Shown here: positions 19,090-27,084 of the stretch, piece after piece
Position numbering within the stretch: the first letter of the stretch is position 1
Layout: every line of letters begins with the position of its first letter
Assembly (NCBI RefSeq): GCF_014203225.1
Contig: NZ_JACHIO010000013.1
Coordinates: 1 to 64,000 of the forward strand
DNA from: Granulicella mallensis
Lineage (GTDB): Bacteria; Acidobacteriota; Terriglobia; Terriglobales; Acidobacteriaceae
DNA length: 64,000 nucleotides
Reading direction: 5' to 3'
Translations under genes and position numbers: made by a program
Notes under the pieces: generated by a model
Told to the model about the DNA's origin: nothing
Database searches by the model: none
The model's input: the letters and a program-made list of their open reading frames with translations, nothing else

Positions 19090-19665
19090 CTACGCCGTAC
19101 GGCGCGTGCGGCCCTGAGCTATCTCGCGGACATGGTTGAGGAAGATCGACTTCTGCGTCGAGTTCAAGTGAGCAGAGTACTTGGCGATCTCGGCCAGGAA
19201 GGGATCGGCCATGAGTACGGCGGTCTCGTCCTGGTGGCGGGTGGGAGCATCGCGCAGCAGGGCTGAGATGTCCACCTGGAGCGCCCGGGCGAGGCGGTCG
19301 AGGGAGGACAGCGTCGGCATGGCCTTGCCGTTCTCGATCTTCGAGATGTAGGTACGCGGCACGTTCATACGCGCAGCCAGCTGGCGCTGCGAGAGATTGC
19401 GAACGTGGCGCAGATCGCGCACGGCGCTGGCTACCTGAAGACCACCCTCGGCGGACTTGGGCGCAGGCTCAGGAACCAGGGAGATCGCGGGTTGAACTGT
19501 GGGAAGCTCCGGCAGCAAAGACTTTTTGCAGCGTCGGCAGGTGTCTGCAGAGGTGCGGAATTGCACCAGCTTGCAGTGGTCACAACGAAGGACCTCACGC
19601 TCAGTGGATGACACAGCCTGGGGCTGAGCCTCCATTGCGCTGATAGGCGCCATCATGGTTGCCAT
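19090..19665 (-). CDS. XRE-family regulator with N-terminal zinc ribbon
   Basis: 191 residues. Residues ~28-48 hold a CDHC...CRRC four-cysteine knuckle that should bind zinc. After a Pro-rich linker comes a Cro/C1-type helix-turn-helix (LRHVRNLSQRQLAARMNV, then RTYISKIENGKAMPTL). The C-terminal part is helical and may mediate oligomerisation. The zinc ribbon plus XRE fusion is uncommon outside Acidobacteria in my experience; target genes unknown. Several in-frame starts exist (ATG 19665, ATG 19656, ATG 19653 and a GTG upstream). It is alone, with a hairpin after it. Confidence 0.75.
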   Translation of the reverse strand: MATMMAPISAMEAQPQAVSSTEREVLRCDHCKLVQFRTSADTCRRCKKSLLPELPTVQPAISLVPEPAPKSAEGGLQVASAVRDLRHVRNLSQRQLAARMNVPRTYISKIENGKAMPTLSSLDRLARALQVDISALLRDAPTRHQDETAVLMADPFLAEIAKYSAHLNSTQKSIFLNHVREIAQGRTRRTA

Positions 19666-20050
19666 AAATTGTCTGTTGCGGACGGCTGCCAGAGCGGGCA
19701 CCGTACGCTCACGTCCGATAAGAAGCGAGCGATGTGCCTAGATTGACACCAGGTGCCGAAAGAGTCAAGGGGTACTGCCGAAGATACTCCTAAGAAAAAT
19801 GAAAAAAGAGGGAAGAGAACCAAGGTAGTTAACAGGAAGTAGGAAACAGCGAACAGGAAACATGGCAGTTGTGAAGGTTAGAGGCGGCTATTGCTTGTTT
19901 CACCGCATCTCACGCCGAATGACGAAGCACCCCCGGCTTTGGTGCCACTTCGAAATGCGGGGGTCCTTCAGCTACGCTTCAGGATGACGACGAAAAGCAG
20001 GCAACAGCAAGAGCGTTGCTGGCGGCAGAAATCGCTCAAGGGGTTTTGGA
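19666..20050. repeat. Non-coding interval with R2-family repeat
   Basis: Contains a dispersed R2 copy at about 19925-20000 (gcacccccggctttggtgcc, then aaatgcgggggtccttca and caggatgacgacgaaaagc). The first half is A-rich and probably contains the promoter of the divergent XRE regulator. AAGGGG at 20039-20044 is the ribosome binding site of the HD-domain gene. Confidence 0.55.
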
Positions 20051-20668
20051 ATGAACGAAGAGTTTACAGCGGAGCGCGCAGAGGCGTTGCTGCGGGAGTG
20101 GACGGCGAGCGAGTCGCTGGTCAAGCATGGATTGGCGGTGGCTTGCTGTACGGAGTCCTATGGGGTTCGCGAGGCGGCTCGGCTGGAGCTTGAGGGTGAG
20201 GCGGCAGCACGGTTTGCGGAGCAGTATCGCTGTGCTGGTCTGCTGCACGACTTTGACTACGACAGGCACCCGACGCCGGAGGAGCATCCTTTTGTTGGGG
20301 TAAAGTTCCTGCGCGAGCAGGGCTGGCCGGAGGAGATGCTGTACGCGATCCTGGCCCATGCAGACTACTCGGGACTGCTGCCGGAGACGCATCTGGATCG
20401 TGCGTTGTTTGCGTGCGATGAACTGGCTGGTTTTTTGACCGCCTGCGCGCTGGTGAAGCCGACGAAGTCGATTGCCGATGTCGAGGTGGCAGGGGTGCGG
20501 AAGAAGATGAAGGACAAAGGGTTCGCCCGGGCCGTGAAGCGTGAAGACATTACGCATGGCGCGGAGCTGTTAGGACTTCCCGTAGAGGAGCATATTGGGA
20601 ACTGTCTTCGTGCGATGCAAGAGCAGGCGGGAGCTTTGGGGCTGGTGGGAGTTGCGTCGGAAGGTTAG
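20051..20668 (+). CDS. HD-domain phosphohydrolase-like protein
   Basis: 205 residues. LLHDFDYDRHP gives the HD dyad, and ILAHADYSG carries a later conserved His; LALACDELAGFL-like sequence (FACDELAGFLTA) gives the distal Asp of an HD fold. The protein resembles small stand-alone HDIG hydrolases of nucleotide metabolism with unknown substrate. An AAGGGG Shine-Dalgarno precedes the ATG at 7 bases. Single gene, convergent with the DUF3592 gene across an R1 repeat. Confidence 0.75.
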   Translation: MNEEFTAERAEALLREWTASESLVKHGLAVACCTESYGVREAARLELEGEAAARFAEQYRCAGLLHDFDYDRHPTPEEHPFVGVKFLREQGWPEEMLYAILAHADYSGLLPETHLDRALFACDELAGFLTACALVKPTKSIADVEVAGVRKKMKDKGFARAVKREDITHGAELLGLPVEEHIGNCLRAMQEQAGALGLVGVASEG

Positions 20669-20699
20669 GGCCCTGAGTCTTAAGTCCTTTGAATCATGA

Positions 20700-21003
20700 C
20701 GGCTTGTCTACGACAGCGCGAAGCGAGTTTCCTGACGTTTCATCATCAGGGAGACGGAGGGTAAGGGAGGCAATCGCCTTTAGGCTACGGAATTCTGGTT
20801 TAGGCAAAATATGGCCTTTAGGCCTGGGCCTTCTTTCGGCTGCGAACAAAAGGCCCGGGGCTAAAGCCCGATTCTTGCCTGGTCCTTATTCCGTAGCCTA
20901 AAGGCGATTGCCTCCCTTACCCTCCGTCCCGCGACGCTAAAGCGTCACGGTTAGCGCTACGCGCTGTGTTGAACGGGCCATCAGACATTCAACGAACTAA
21001 AGC
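20700..21003. repeat. Structured palindromic element R1, copy C
   Basis: Centre orientation matches copies A and D. The inner arms differ from A and D by matching changes on both sides: left gggtaagggaggcaatcgcc, right ggcgattgcctcccttaccc. Long-range pairing is therefore preserved although the local hairpin of the left arm is lost. It lies between two convergent genes (HD-domain and DUF3592). Confidence 0.85.
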
Positions 21004-21012
21004 CTCGTCCCA

Positions 21013-21327
21013 CTATCGACAACCCCGCAGGATGGCGAGCCAGGCCAACGAGAGGATGATGGAGCCAATAATCCCGATAGCGATCACGGGATTACGTGCG
21101 AGAGGCACGGAACCGGATTTACTGTGTTCGTGCGGGGCTTCCGGGTTGTAGTGGAGGGGGAAGAGTGTGCCCTGTGGAACCGCTGTCTTTGAGGTGTACT
21201 CGCCCGTGTGGATCTCGCCGTTGGCCCAGTAGTTGAACGAGATGAGGAAGTGCTTGGTGGTTGGCACTCCAAACGCGAGGGCGCGCCCTGCGCCGAATTC
21301 GTACTTGCAGGCGGTGACGGTGGCCAT
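21013..21327 (-). CDS. DUF3592-like membrane protein
   Basis: 104 residues. A beta-rich domain (VTACKYEFGAGRALAFGV; FLISFNYWANGEIHTGEYTS; GTLFPLHYNPEAPHEHS) is followed by one C-terminal membrane span (VIAIGIIGSIILSLAWLAIL). The FPLHYNPEAP pattern (VxVxYxPxxP) is the DUF3592 hallmark; function unknown. GGAGG precedes the ATG closely. A TTG at 21366, overlapping the pncA stop as TTGA, is an alternative start giving 13 more residues and direct coupling to pncA. Confidence 0.65.
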   Translation of the reverse strand: MATVTACKYEFGAGRALAFGVPTTKHFLISFNYWANGEIHTGEYTSKTAVPQGTLFPLHYNPEAPHEHSKSGSVPLARNPVIAIGIIGSIILSLAWLAILRGCR

Positions 21328-21362
21328 TGCCTCCGGCCACGCTTCGGTCGTGGATTGAGGCT

Positions 21363-21995
21363 TCAAGACAGTAGCGTCGAGGACGCGAGGCGCTGAATGC
21401 TCAGGCTGGCGAAGGCCTGGTTGGCGGCGTCGATCGTGCCGGGCAGGCCGACCGCTCGGCTGAGGTCTTCGACGACGAGAGCCTCGAAGCCGAGTCTGGC
21501 CGCAGCCAGCGCAGAGAAGCCAACGCAGAAGTCGTAGGCGAGGCCGGCGAAGAAGAGCCGCTTCAGTCCACGCTCGCGCAGGTAGCCTGCGAGGCCGGTG
21601 GGTGTAGCGCCATCGTTTTCGGTGAAGGCGGAGTAGCTGTCGATGTCCTTGCGGAACCCTTTTCGCAGGATGAGTTCGGTGTGGGGGATCGCGAGATCGG
21701 GGTGGATCTCCGCGCCGCGCGAGCCCTGGAGGCAGTGGTCGGGCCAGAGGGTCTGGGTGCCGTAGGGTGTCTCTACCGTTTCGTAGGGTTGTTTGCCGTG
21801 CGTGCTGGCGAAGGAGATGTGGCCTGCCGGATGCCAGTCCTGCGTGAGGATGACGTGGTCGAACTTTGCGGACAGCGCATTGATGCCGGGAATGATGGCG
21901 TCGCCGTCCTGGACGGCCAGGGGTCCGCCGGGCAGGAAGTCGAGCTGCATGTCGATCACGAGGAGCGCGTCGGTGGGGCGGAGGGCGAGGCTCAT
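21363..21995 (-). CDS. pncA: Nicotinamidase (isochorismatase-like)
   Basis: 210 residues. Hydrolyses nicotinamide to nicotinate for NAD salvage. Catalytic Asp15 (LLVIDMQLDF), the metal site Asp53-His55-His59 (QDWHPAGH), the Lys of ELILRKGFRKD and the nucleophilic Cys of GLAYDFCVG are all present, in PncA order. The ATG at 21995 is chosen because the earlier frame has no family match. A DUF3592 gene follows with a possible stop/start overlap. Confidence 0.93.
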   Translation of the reverse strand: MSLALRPTDALLVIDMQLDFLPGGPLAVQDGDAIIPGINALSAKFDHVILTQDWHPAGHISFASTHGKQPYETVETPYGTQTLWPDHCLQGSRGAEIHPDLAIPHTELILRKGFRKDIDSYSAFTENDGATPTGLAGYLRERGLKRLFFAGLAYDFCVGFSALAAARLGFEALVVEDLSRAVGLPGTIDAANQAFASLSIQRLASSTLLS

Positions 21996-22087
21996 GGAAC
22001 GATTGTACGAACAGGAACGCCTGCGATGCACTCCCGTTGGGGGTGCTATCCTTGCGAGTTCTGCGGACGAGTGCTTGGGATGGTGCG

Positions 22088-23860
22088 ATGGCGGATGATT
22101 TGAAGGCGGCAAACAGGTTGGAGTCGAAGCTGGATGGTGGGTCTGTGCGGGCTGGAGCGAACCGTGCGGCGATGGTGGCGCTGCTTGGTGGAATGCGCGC
22201 TGAAGAAGACATCATCCGCCAGGGAGGCGGTGAGCAGGCTGCCGAAGCCCAGCGTGCCAAGGGCCGGTTGACCGTGCGCGAGCGGCTGGCGCTGCTGCTC
22301 GACCGGGATTCGGAGTGGACCGAGCTGGGGCTGTGGGCCGCGCATGGAATGTATGCGGAGTTTGGCGGCGCTCCGGGAGCAGGTGTTGTCACGGGGCTGG
22401 GACGCGTCGAGGGGCGGTTGTGCATGATCGTCGCCAACGATGCGACAGTGAAGGCTGGCGCGTTCTTTCCGATGACGGCGAAGAAGGTGCTGCGCGCGCA
22501 GACGATCGCGCTGGAGAACCGTATCCCGACGTTGTATTTGGTGGACTCCTCGGGTGTCTTTCTGCCGCTGCAGGAGGATGTCTTTCCCGATCAGGACGAC
22601 TTTGGCCGCGTCTTCCGCAACAACGCGGTGATGAGCTCACTGGGTGTGCCGCAGATCACGGCCATCATGGGGATGTGCGTTGCGGGCGGAGCGTATCTGC
22701 CGGTGATGACCGATACCGTGTTGATGACGGAGGGCTCGGGGTTGTTCCTTGCCGGGCCTGCACTGGTGCAGGCGGCGATTGGGCAGAAGACTCCGGCGGA
22801 GGAGCTGGGCGGGGCGCAGATGCATGCGGAGATCTCCGGCACCGTGGACTTCAAGGAGCCGAACGATCATCTGTGTATAGCGCGGTTGCGGAGCCTTGTA
22901 GGGAAGTTAGGGAGGCGGGGTGGTTCGGGTATTTTGTCGAGCGACGAGCTGCGAGGAGATGAGCTGCGAGGGAGTGTGTTTTCGCGGATCGCATTCGATG
23001 CGGAGCGTGATAAGCCTCGTTTTGCAGTGGAAGATTTGTATGGGTTGATGGACCCTGATCCGGCGAAGGCTTCGACCAACAGCTACGATGTGCGTGAGGT
23101 GATTGCGCGGGTGGTTGATCGCTCGGAGTTTGACGAATACAAGGCGGAGTTTGGGCGGACGCTGGTGTGTGGCTATGCCCGGATCGGCGGACGGGCGATA
23201 GGGATCGTCGCCAACCAGAAACAGCATCAGCAGCAGACGGTTGCGATGGGGCCGCAGGCGGGAACGAAGCGCACGGAGTTTGGCGGCGTCATCTACACGG
23301 AGAGCGCGCAGAAGGCGGCGCGGTTCATCATGGACTGCAACCAGCAGCTTGTGCCGCTGGTGTTTCTGCACGATGTCAACGGCTTCATGGTGGGCAAGGA
23401 CGCGGAATGGAGCGGCATCATCCGTGCGGGCGCGAAGATGGTGTCGGCGGTATCGACGTCGGTGGTACCCAAGATCACGGTGATTCTTGGCGGCTCGTTC
23501 GGTGCGGGGCACTATGCGATGTGCGGTAAGGCTTACGATCCGCGGTTTCTGTTTGCGTGGCCTACGGCACGTTATGCGGTGATGAGCGGGGCGTCGGCGG
23601 CGAATACGCTGGTCGAGGTGCGGGTGAAGCAGCTGGAGCGGACGGGCAAGGTCCTGTCGGCGGAGGAGAAGGCGGGTATCTACGATGAGATCAAGGCGAC
23701 GTATGATGCGCAGGCTGATCCCAGGTATGGCGCGGCGCGATTGTGGATCGATGCGATCATTGACCCGGTAAAGACGCGCGAGGTGCTGATGACGGCGCTG
23801 GAAGCGTGTGCGATGAATCCAGAGGTACCGAAGTTTAATCCCGGCGTTTTGCAGACGTAA
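22088..23860 (+). CDS. Acyl-CoA carboxylase, carboxyltransferase (beta) subunit
   Basis: 590 residues. Biotin-dependent carboxyltransferase of the propionyl/methylcrotonoyl-CoA carboxylase group: KGRLTVRERLALLLD, then FFPMTAKKVLRAQTIALENRIPT as two blocks, GMCVAGGAYLPVMTD, and the C-terminal GGSFGAGHYAMCGKAY with FAWPTARYAVM. The last two oxyanion-hole blocks and the MCC-like length suggest methylcrotonoyl-CoA carboxylase, an assignment supported by the HMG-CoA-lyase-like gene 46 bases downstream. No biotin carboxylase alpha subunit is in the window, so it must be supplied elsewhere. GGGAT precedes the ATG. Confidence 0.85.
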   Translation: MADDLKAANRLESKLDGGSVRAGANRAAMVALLGGMRAEEDIIRQGGGEQAAEAQRAKGRLTVRERLALLLDRDSEWTELGLWAAHGMYAEFGGAPGAGVVTGLGRVEGRLCMIVANDATVKAGAFFPMTAKKVLRAQTIALENRIPTLYLVDSSGVFLPLQEDVFPDQDDFGRVFRNNAVMSSLGVPQITAIMGMCVAGGAYLPVMTDTVLMTEGSGLFLAGPALVQAAIGQKTPAEELGGAQMHAEISGTVDFKEPNDHLCIARLRSLVGKLGRRGGSGILSSDELRGDELRGSVFSRIAFDAERDKPRFAVEDLYGLMDPDPAKASTNSYDVREVIARVVDRSEFDEYKAEFGRTLVCGYARIGGRAIGIVANQKQHQQQTVAMGPQAGTKRTEFGGVIYTESAQKAARFIMDCNQQLVPLVFLHDVNGFMVGKDAEWSGIIRAGAKMVSAVSTSVVPKITVILGGSFGAGHYAMCGKAYDPRFLFAWPTARYAVMSGASAANTLVEVRVKQLERTGKVLSAEEKAGIYDEIKATYDAQADPRYGAARLWIDAIIDPVKTREVLMTALEACAMNPEVPKFNPGVLQT

Positions 23861-23906
23861 GAGTTAAGTTGCCGGGTGTAGCGTAGAGGTCGAAGGAGTT
23901 TAGGAC

Positions 23907-24770
23907 GTGGTGAAGATTGTTGAATGCCCGCGCGATGCGTGGCAGGGGCTACCGAAAGTAATGCCGGCCGAGGTGAAGGCGCGGTATCTGCGTGCGCTGA
24001 TCGAGAGCGGGTTTTCGCATATCGATGCGGTGAGTTTTGTGTCAGAGAAGGCTGTACCCCAGATGGCCGACTCCGAACTCGTGCTCGATTACCTCGATCC
24101 GCCCGACGATGTTGAGATCATCGGCATCGTTGTGAACGCGAAGGGTGCGGAGCGCGCCGTAAAGACCGGGGCGGTGCAGACGCTGGGATTTCCGTACTCC
24201 ATCTCGACGCAGTTTCTCGACCGCAACCAACGGCAGACGCCGGAGGAGGCGCTCGACCAGTTGGAGCAGATCGGCGAACTGGCCTACAAGGCCGGGCTCG
24301 ATCTGGTGGCGTACATCTCGATGGCGTTTGGCAATCCCTATGGTGACCCATGGGACATCGACGAGGTGGTTAGCGCGGTCGACCTGATGGTGGATGCAGG
24401 CGTGCTGCAGGTGTCGCTCTCCGACACGGTGGGCGTGGCTTCGCCGGAGCTGATACGGAGTGTCGTGGGCTGTGTGATGGGCGTGCATGAGGGACTGGAG
24501 ATCGGGGTCCACCTGCATGCGCGGCCGGACGAGGCTGCGGCGAAGGTAAGGGCCGCGTACGAGGCGGGTTGCCGGAGATTTGACGGTGCGATCGGCGGAT
24601 TGGGCGGATGCCCGTTTGCGCAGGACACCCTGGTCGGCAATCTTCCCACGGAGGTATTGCTGGCGACGCTGGCGGAGCTGGGAGCCAAATTGCCGGAACT
24701 GCGGCCCCTCGACGGCCTGGTCACAGCGAGTGCGGAGATTGCGAAGAAGTATGGAGCAGTACTGCAGTAA
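23907..24770 (+). CDS. HMG-CoA lyase-like enzyme
   Basis: 287 residues, DRE-TIM metallolyase. IVECPRDAWQGLP replaces the classical VGPRDGLQNE but keeps the catalytic Arg-Asp; VHLHARPDEA keeps the HxH metal ligands; GGLGGCPFAQDTLVGNLPTE holds the catalytic Cys loop. The variant ECPRDA and HLH pattern is the one found in the Bacteroidetes-type HMG-CoA lyases. It would split HMG-CoA to acetoacetate and acetyl-CoA as the last step of leucine breakdown. GTG start at 23907 with AAGGAG upstream. Confidence 0.8.
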   Translation: MVKIVECPRDAWQGLPKVMPAEVKARYLRALIESGFSHIDAVSFVSEKAVPQMADSELVLDYLDPPDDVEIIGIVVNAKGAERAVKTGAVQTLGFPYSISTQFLDRNQRQTPEEALDQLEQIGELAYKAGLDLVAYISMAFGNPYGDPWDIDEVVSAVDLMVDAGVLQVSLSDTVGVASPELIRSVVGCVMGVHEGLEIGVHLHARPDEAAAKVRAAYEAGCRRFDGAIGGLGGCPFAQDTLVGNLPTEVLLATLAELGAKLPELRPLDGLVTASAEIAKKYGAVLQ

Positions 24771-24773
24771 GAC

Positions 24774-24838
24774 AGTGATAAGTGGCAAGTGAGAAGTGAC
24801 AAGTGGATTTGTTCACTTATCACTTGCCACTTATCACT
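24774..24838. repeat. Hairpin built of AAGTG-type words
   Basis: Arms of 26 bases (24774-24799 and 24813-24838) pair with one mismatch around a 13-base loop. The arm is made of repeated agtg(at)aagtg words. It starts 3 bases after the HMG-CoA-lyase stop and ends 16 bases before the next start, so it could attenuate transcription or stabilise the upstream message inside the operon. Confidence 0.7.
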
Positions 24839-24854
24839 GCTTTGTGAGGTAGCG

Positions 24855-25625
24855 ATGTCTACGGTACGCATTGAAGACGAACTCGGAATTCGGACGATTA
24901 CGTTGAATCGTCCGGAGCGGCGGAATGCGCTTGTGCCGGAGATGCAGGAGGAGTTGATCGCTGCCCTGAAGGGTGCGGAGTCTGCCGGTGCTCGGGTTGT
25001 TGTGCTGGCGGGTGCGGGGGAGGCGTTCTGTGCGGGACTCGATCTGTCGGCTTTGCAGGGGATGGCTGGGCAATCTGCTGAGGAGCATCGCGTCGACGCT
25101 GAGCGCATCGGGCGGATGTTTCGTGCGCTGTGGGAGTGTGATCTACCGACGCTGGCCGTTGTGCAGGGCGCGGCGGTTGCCGGTGGAACCGGCCTGGCGA
25201 CGATCTGCGACTTTACCCTGGCTTCTCCTGAGGCCAGGTTTGGCTATACCGAGGCGCGCATCGGCTTTGTGCCGGCGCTGGTGAGTGCGTATCTGGCACT
25301 GCAGTTGGGGGACAAGGCGGCTCGCGGCCTGCTCTTGAGTGCCCGGATCTTCGGCGCGGACGAGGCATTGCGTCTGGGGCTTGTAAGCGAGGTCGTTGAA
25401 CGTGGGCAGCTCCAAACGCGGGCGATCGAGCTGGCGACACAACTGATGGCCAACTCGCCAGAGAGCCTGCGGGCGACCAAGCGGCTGTTGCGTGCGCAGC
25501 AGGCGGAGCGGCTGGATCGGGCACTGGCCCTCGCGATGGAGGCCAATGCGGCCTCGCGGCAGACGGCGGATTTTCGCGAAGGTGTGGCGGCGTTCCTGGA
25601 GAAACGGAAACCGGTGTGGAAATAG
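24855..25625 (+). CDS. Enoyl-CoA hydratase/isomerase family protein
   Basis: 256 residues, crotonase fold. ITLNRPERRNAL is the N-terminal block, GAGEAFCAGLDLSAL the first oxyanion-hole block, and VAGGTGLATICDFTLASPEARFG (two joined blocks) the second, with the catalytic Glu at YTEARIGFVP. With the carboxylase and HMG-CoA-lyase genes it would fit methylglutaconyl-CoA hydratase, but general enoyl-CoA hydratase activity is equally possible. GAGGT lies 5 bases before the ATG. A hairpin separates it from the preceding gene. Confidence 0.85.
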   Translation: MSTVRIEDELGIRTITLNRPERRNALVPEMQEELIAALKGAESAGARVVVLAGAGEAFCAGLDLSALQGMAGQSAEEHRVDAERIGRMFRALWECDLPTLAVVQGAAVAGGTGLATICDFTLASPEARFGYTEARIGFVPALVSAYLALQLGDKAARGLLLSARIFGADEALRLGLVSEVVERGQLQTRAIELATQLMANSPESLRATKRLLRAQQAERLDRALALAMEANAASRQTADFREGVAAFLEKRKPVWK

Positions 25626-25705
25626 AGCGGGTACAAAACGGCGTGGATATTTATACCAATGAAACACAGGCTGGCATCTTCTAAGTAACTCGCTAAACTG
25701 TTGCT

Positions 25706-26209
25706 ATGAGTGAGATGGAACAGATGTTGGAACGTGGTTTTGGCGAGACGCGCGTGCGTGTGCGGTATGCCGAGACCGACCAGATGGGTGTCGTGTATCA
25801 CGCGAACTACCTGGTCTGGTTTGAGGTGGGCCGCGTCGAGTTCATCCGGCAGATGGGTATGGACTACAAGAGCTTCGAGTCCGAGGACGGTGCGATGATC
25901 GCCGTGGTCGAAGCTACCGCTCGCTACAAGTCTCCTGCGCGCTACGATGACGAGCTGATTGTGCGGACGTGGCTGGTGGGCATGCGCGGCCCGCTTCTGC
26001 GGCTGCGTTATGCGATTGTGCGCGCTGCAGATGAGGTGTTATTGTGCGAGGGCGAAACGGTGCATATCGTCGTCGGCCGCGATATGAAGCGACGCGAGAT
26101 GCCGACGAGATTCGCGGAGCGTTTTGCGGCGATGCTGCATCGAACGAAGCAGGTTGTGCCGGATCAGTGTGCGCAGGTAGTGTCGGAACGAGGAGCGAAA
26201 GATGAGTGA
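25706..26209 (+). CDS. Acyl-CoA thioesterase, YbgC/FadM family
   Basis: 167 residues, hot-dog fold. VRYAETDQMGVVYHANYLVWFE contains the family Asp in YAETDQMG and the His in HANYLVW. Such enzymes hydrolyse acyl-CoA or 4-hydroxybenzoyl-CoA; here it probably recycles CoA in the acyl-CoA catabolic cluster. The last 8 bases overlap the SDR gene, so the two are co-translated. Confidence 0.88.
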   Translation: MSEMEQMLERGFGETRVRVRYAETDQMGVVYHANYLVWFEVGRVEFIRQMGMDYKSFESEDGAMIAVVEATARYKSPARYDDELIVRTWLVGMRGPLLRLRYAIVRAADEVLLCEGETVHIVVGRDMKRREMPTRFAERFAAMLHRTKQVVPDQCAQVVSERGAKDE

Positions 26210-26939
26210 GAAGAAGGTTGCGCTGATTAGCGGGGCGAACAAGGGGATCGGTCTTGAGACGGGGCGCCAACTCGGCAAGCTCGGATATACGATTCTGCTG
26301 GGTTCGCGCGATGCCCTGAAGGGCGAGGTGGCGGCGCGGCAGTTGCGCGATGACGGTGTGGACGCGCGGGTGGTAAAGCTCGATGTTGTCCGCCAGGCAG
26401 ACATTGATGCGGTGGCGAAGCTGATTGCAAGCGAGTTCGGCAAGCTCGACGTACTGGTGAACAACGCGGGTGCCATGATCGAAAAGAGCTGGACGAAGAA
26501 CAGCACCAGCGAGACGAAGATTGCCGATCTTCGCGCGACGTTCGAGACGAACCTGTTCGCAGTTCTGGCGTTGACGCAGGCGTTGCTGCCGTTGTTAAAG
26601 AAGGCGGAGGCGGCGCGGATCGTGAATGTTTCCAGCATCCTCGGCTCGGTGAGTCTGCAGGCGACGAAGGGCTCGCCGACCTACGACACCAAGCTGTTTG
26701 CGTATAACTCGTCGAAGGCGGCTCTGAATGTCTTTACGATTCATCTGGCGCATGAGCTGCTTGGGACAAAGATCAAGGTGAACTCAGCGCACCCCGGTTG
26801 GGTGCATACGGACATGGGCGGCAGCGCGGCGCCGATGAACGTGGTGGAAGGCGCTAAGACCGAAGTCCAGCTTGCGACGCTGCCGGAAGATGGGCCGACG
26901 GGTGGGTTCTTCCACCTGGGCAAAGAGATTGCCTGGTAG
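26202..26939 (+). CDS. SDR family oxidoreductase
   Basis: 245 residues. The NAD(P) motif SGANKGIGLETG lies at 11-22, NNAGAM near residue 88, and the catalytic Tyr-Lys of the YNSSKAAL block near residue 170, with Ser in NVSSILGS. It resembles carbonyl-reductase-like SDRs (SGANKGIG). Substrate unknown. GAGGAG precedes the ATG, which lies inside the thioesterase gene. Confidence 0.88.
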   Translation: MSEKKVALISGANKGIGLETGRQLGKLGYTILLGSRDALKGEVAARQLRDDGVDARVVKLDVVRQADIDAVAKLIASEFGKLDVLVNNAGAMIEKSWTKNSTSETKIADLRATFETNLFAVLALTQALLPLLKKAEAARIVNVSSILGSVSLQATKGSPTYDTKLFAYNSSKAALNVFTIHLAHELLGTKIKVNSAHPGWVHTDMGGSAAPMNVVEGAKTEVQLATLPEDGPTGGFFHLGKEIAW

Positions 26940-26944
26940 ATAGT

Positions 26945-27072
26945 TGTCTTTCGTCGTCATCCTGAAGCGAAGCTGAAGGACCCCCGCATTCGTGGTGCCA
27001 CAGAAGTCGTGGTCTGCACGAGCAAAATGCGGGGGGTCCTTCGCCGTTGGCTCAGGATGACGACGAAAGACA
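26945..27072. repeat. 128-base palindrome between convergent genes (family R2)
   Basis: Perfect 21-base outer arms (26945-26965 and 27052-27072), continuing imperfectly through aaggacccccgcatt and aatgcggggggtcctt. It is located exactly between the stops of the SDR (plus) and the glycosyltransferase (minus), so it can act as a bidirectional terminator. It is made of two R2 units in head-to-head orientation. Confidence 0.8.
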
Positions 27073-27084
27073 GGTTGGCAACAC

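Noticed and set aside
21328-22437. Upstream extension of the DUF3592 frame to 474 codons
   Set aside because: Most of it overlaps pncA in another frame and is Arg/Pro/Ser-rich with no constraint.
24774-24838. CRISPR-like short repeats
   Set aside because: The words form one hairpin; there are no regularly spaced unique spacers and no cas gene.
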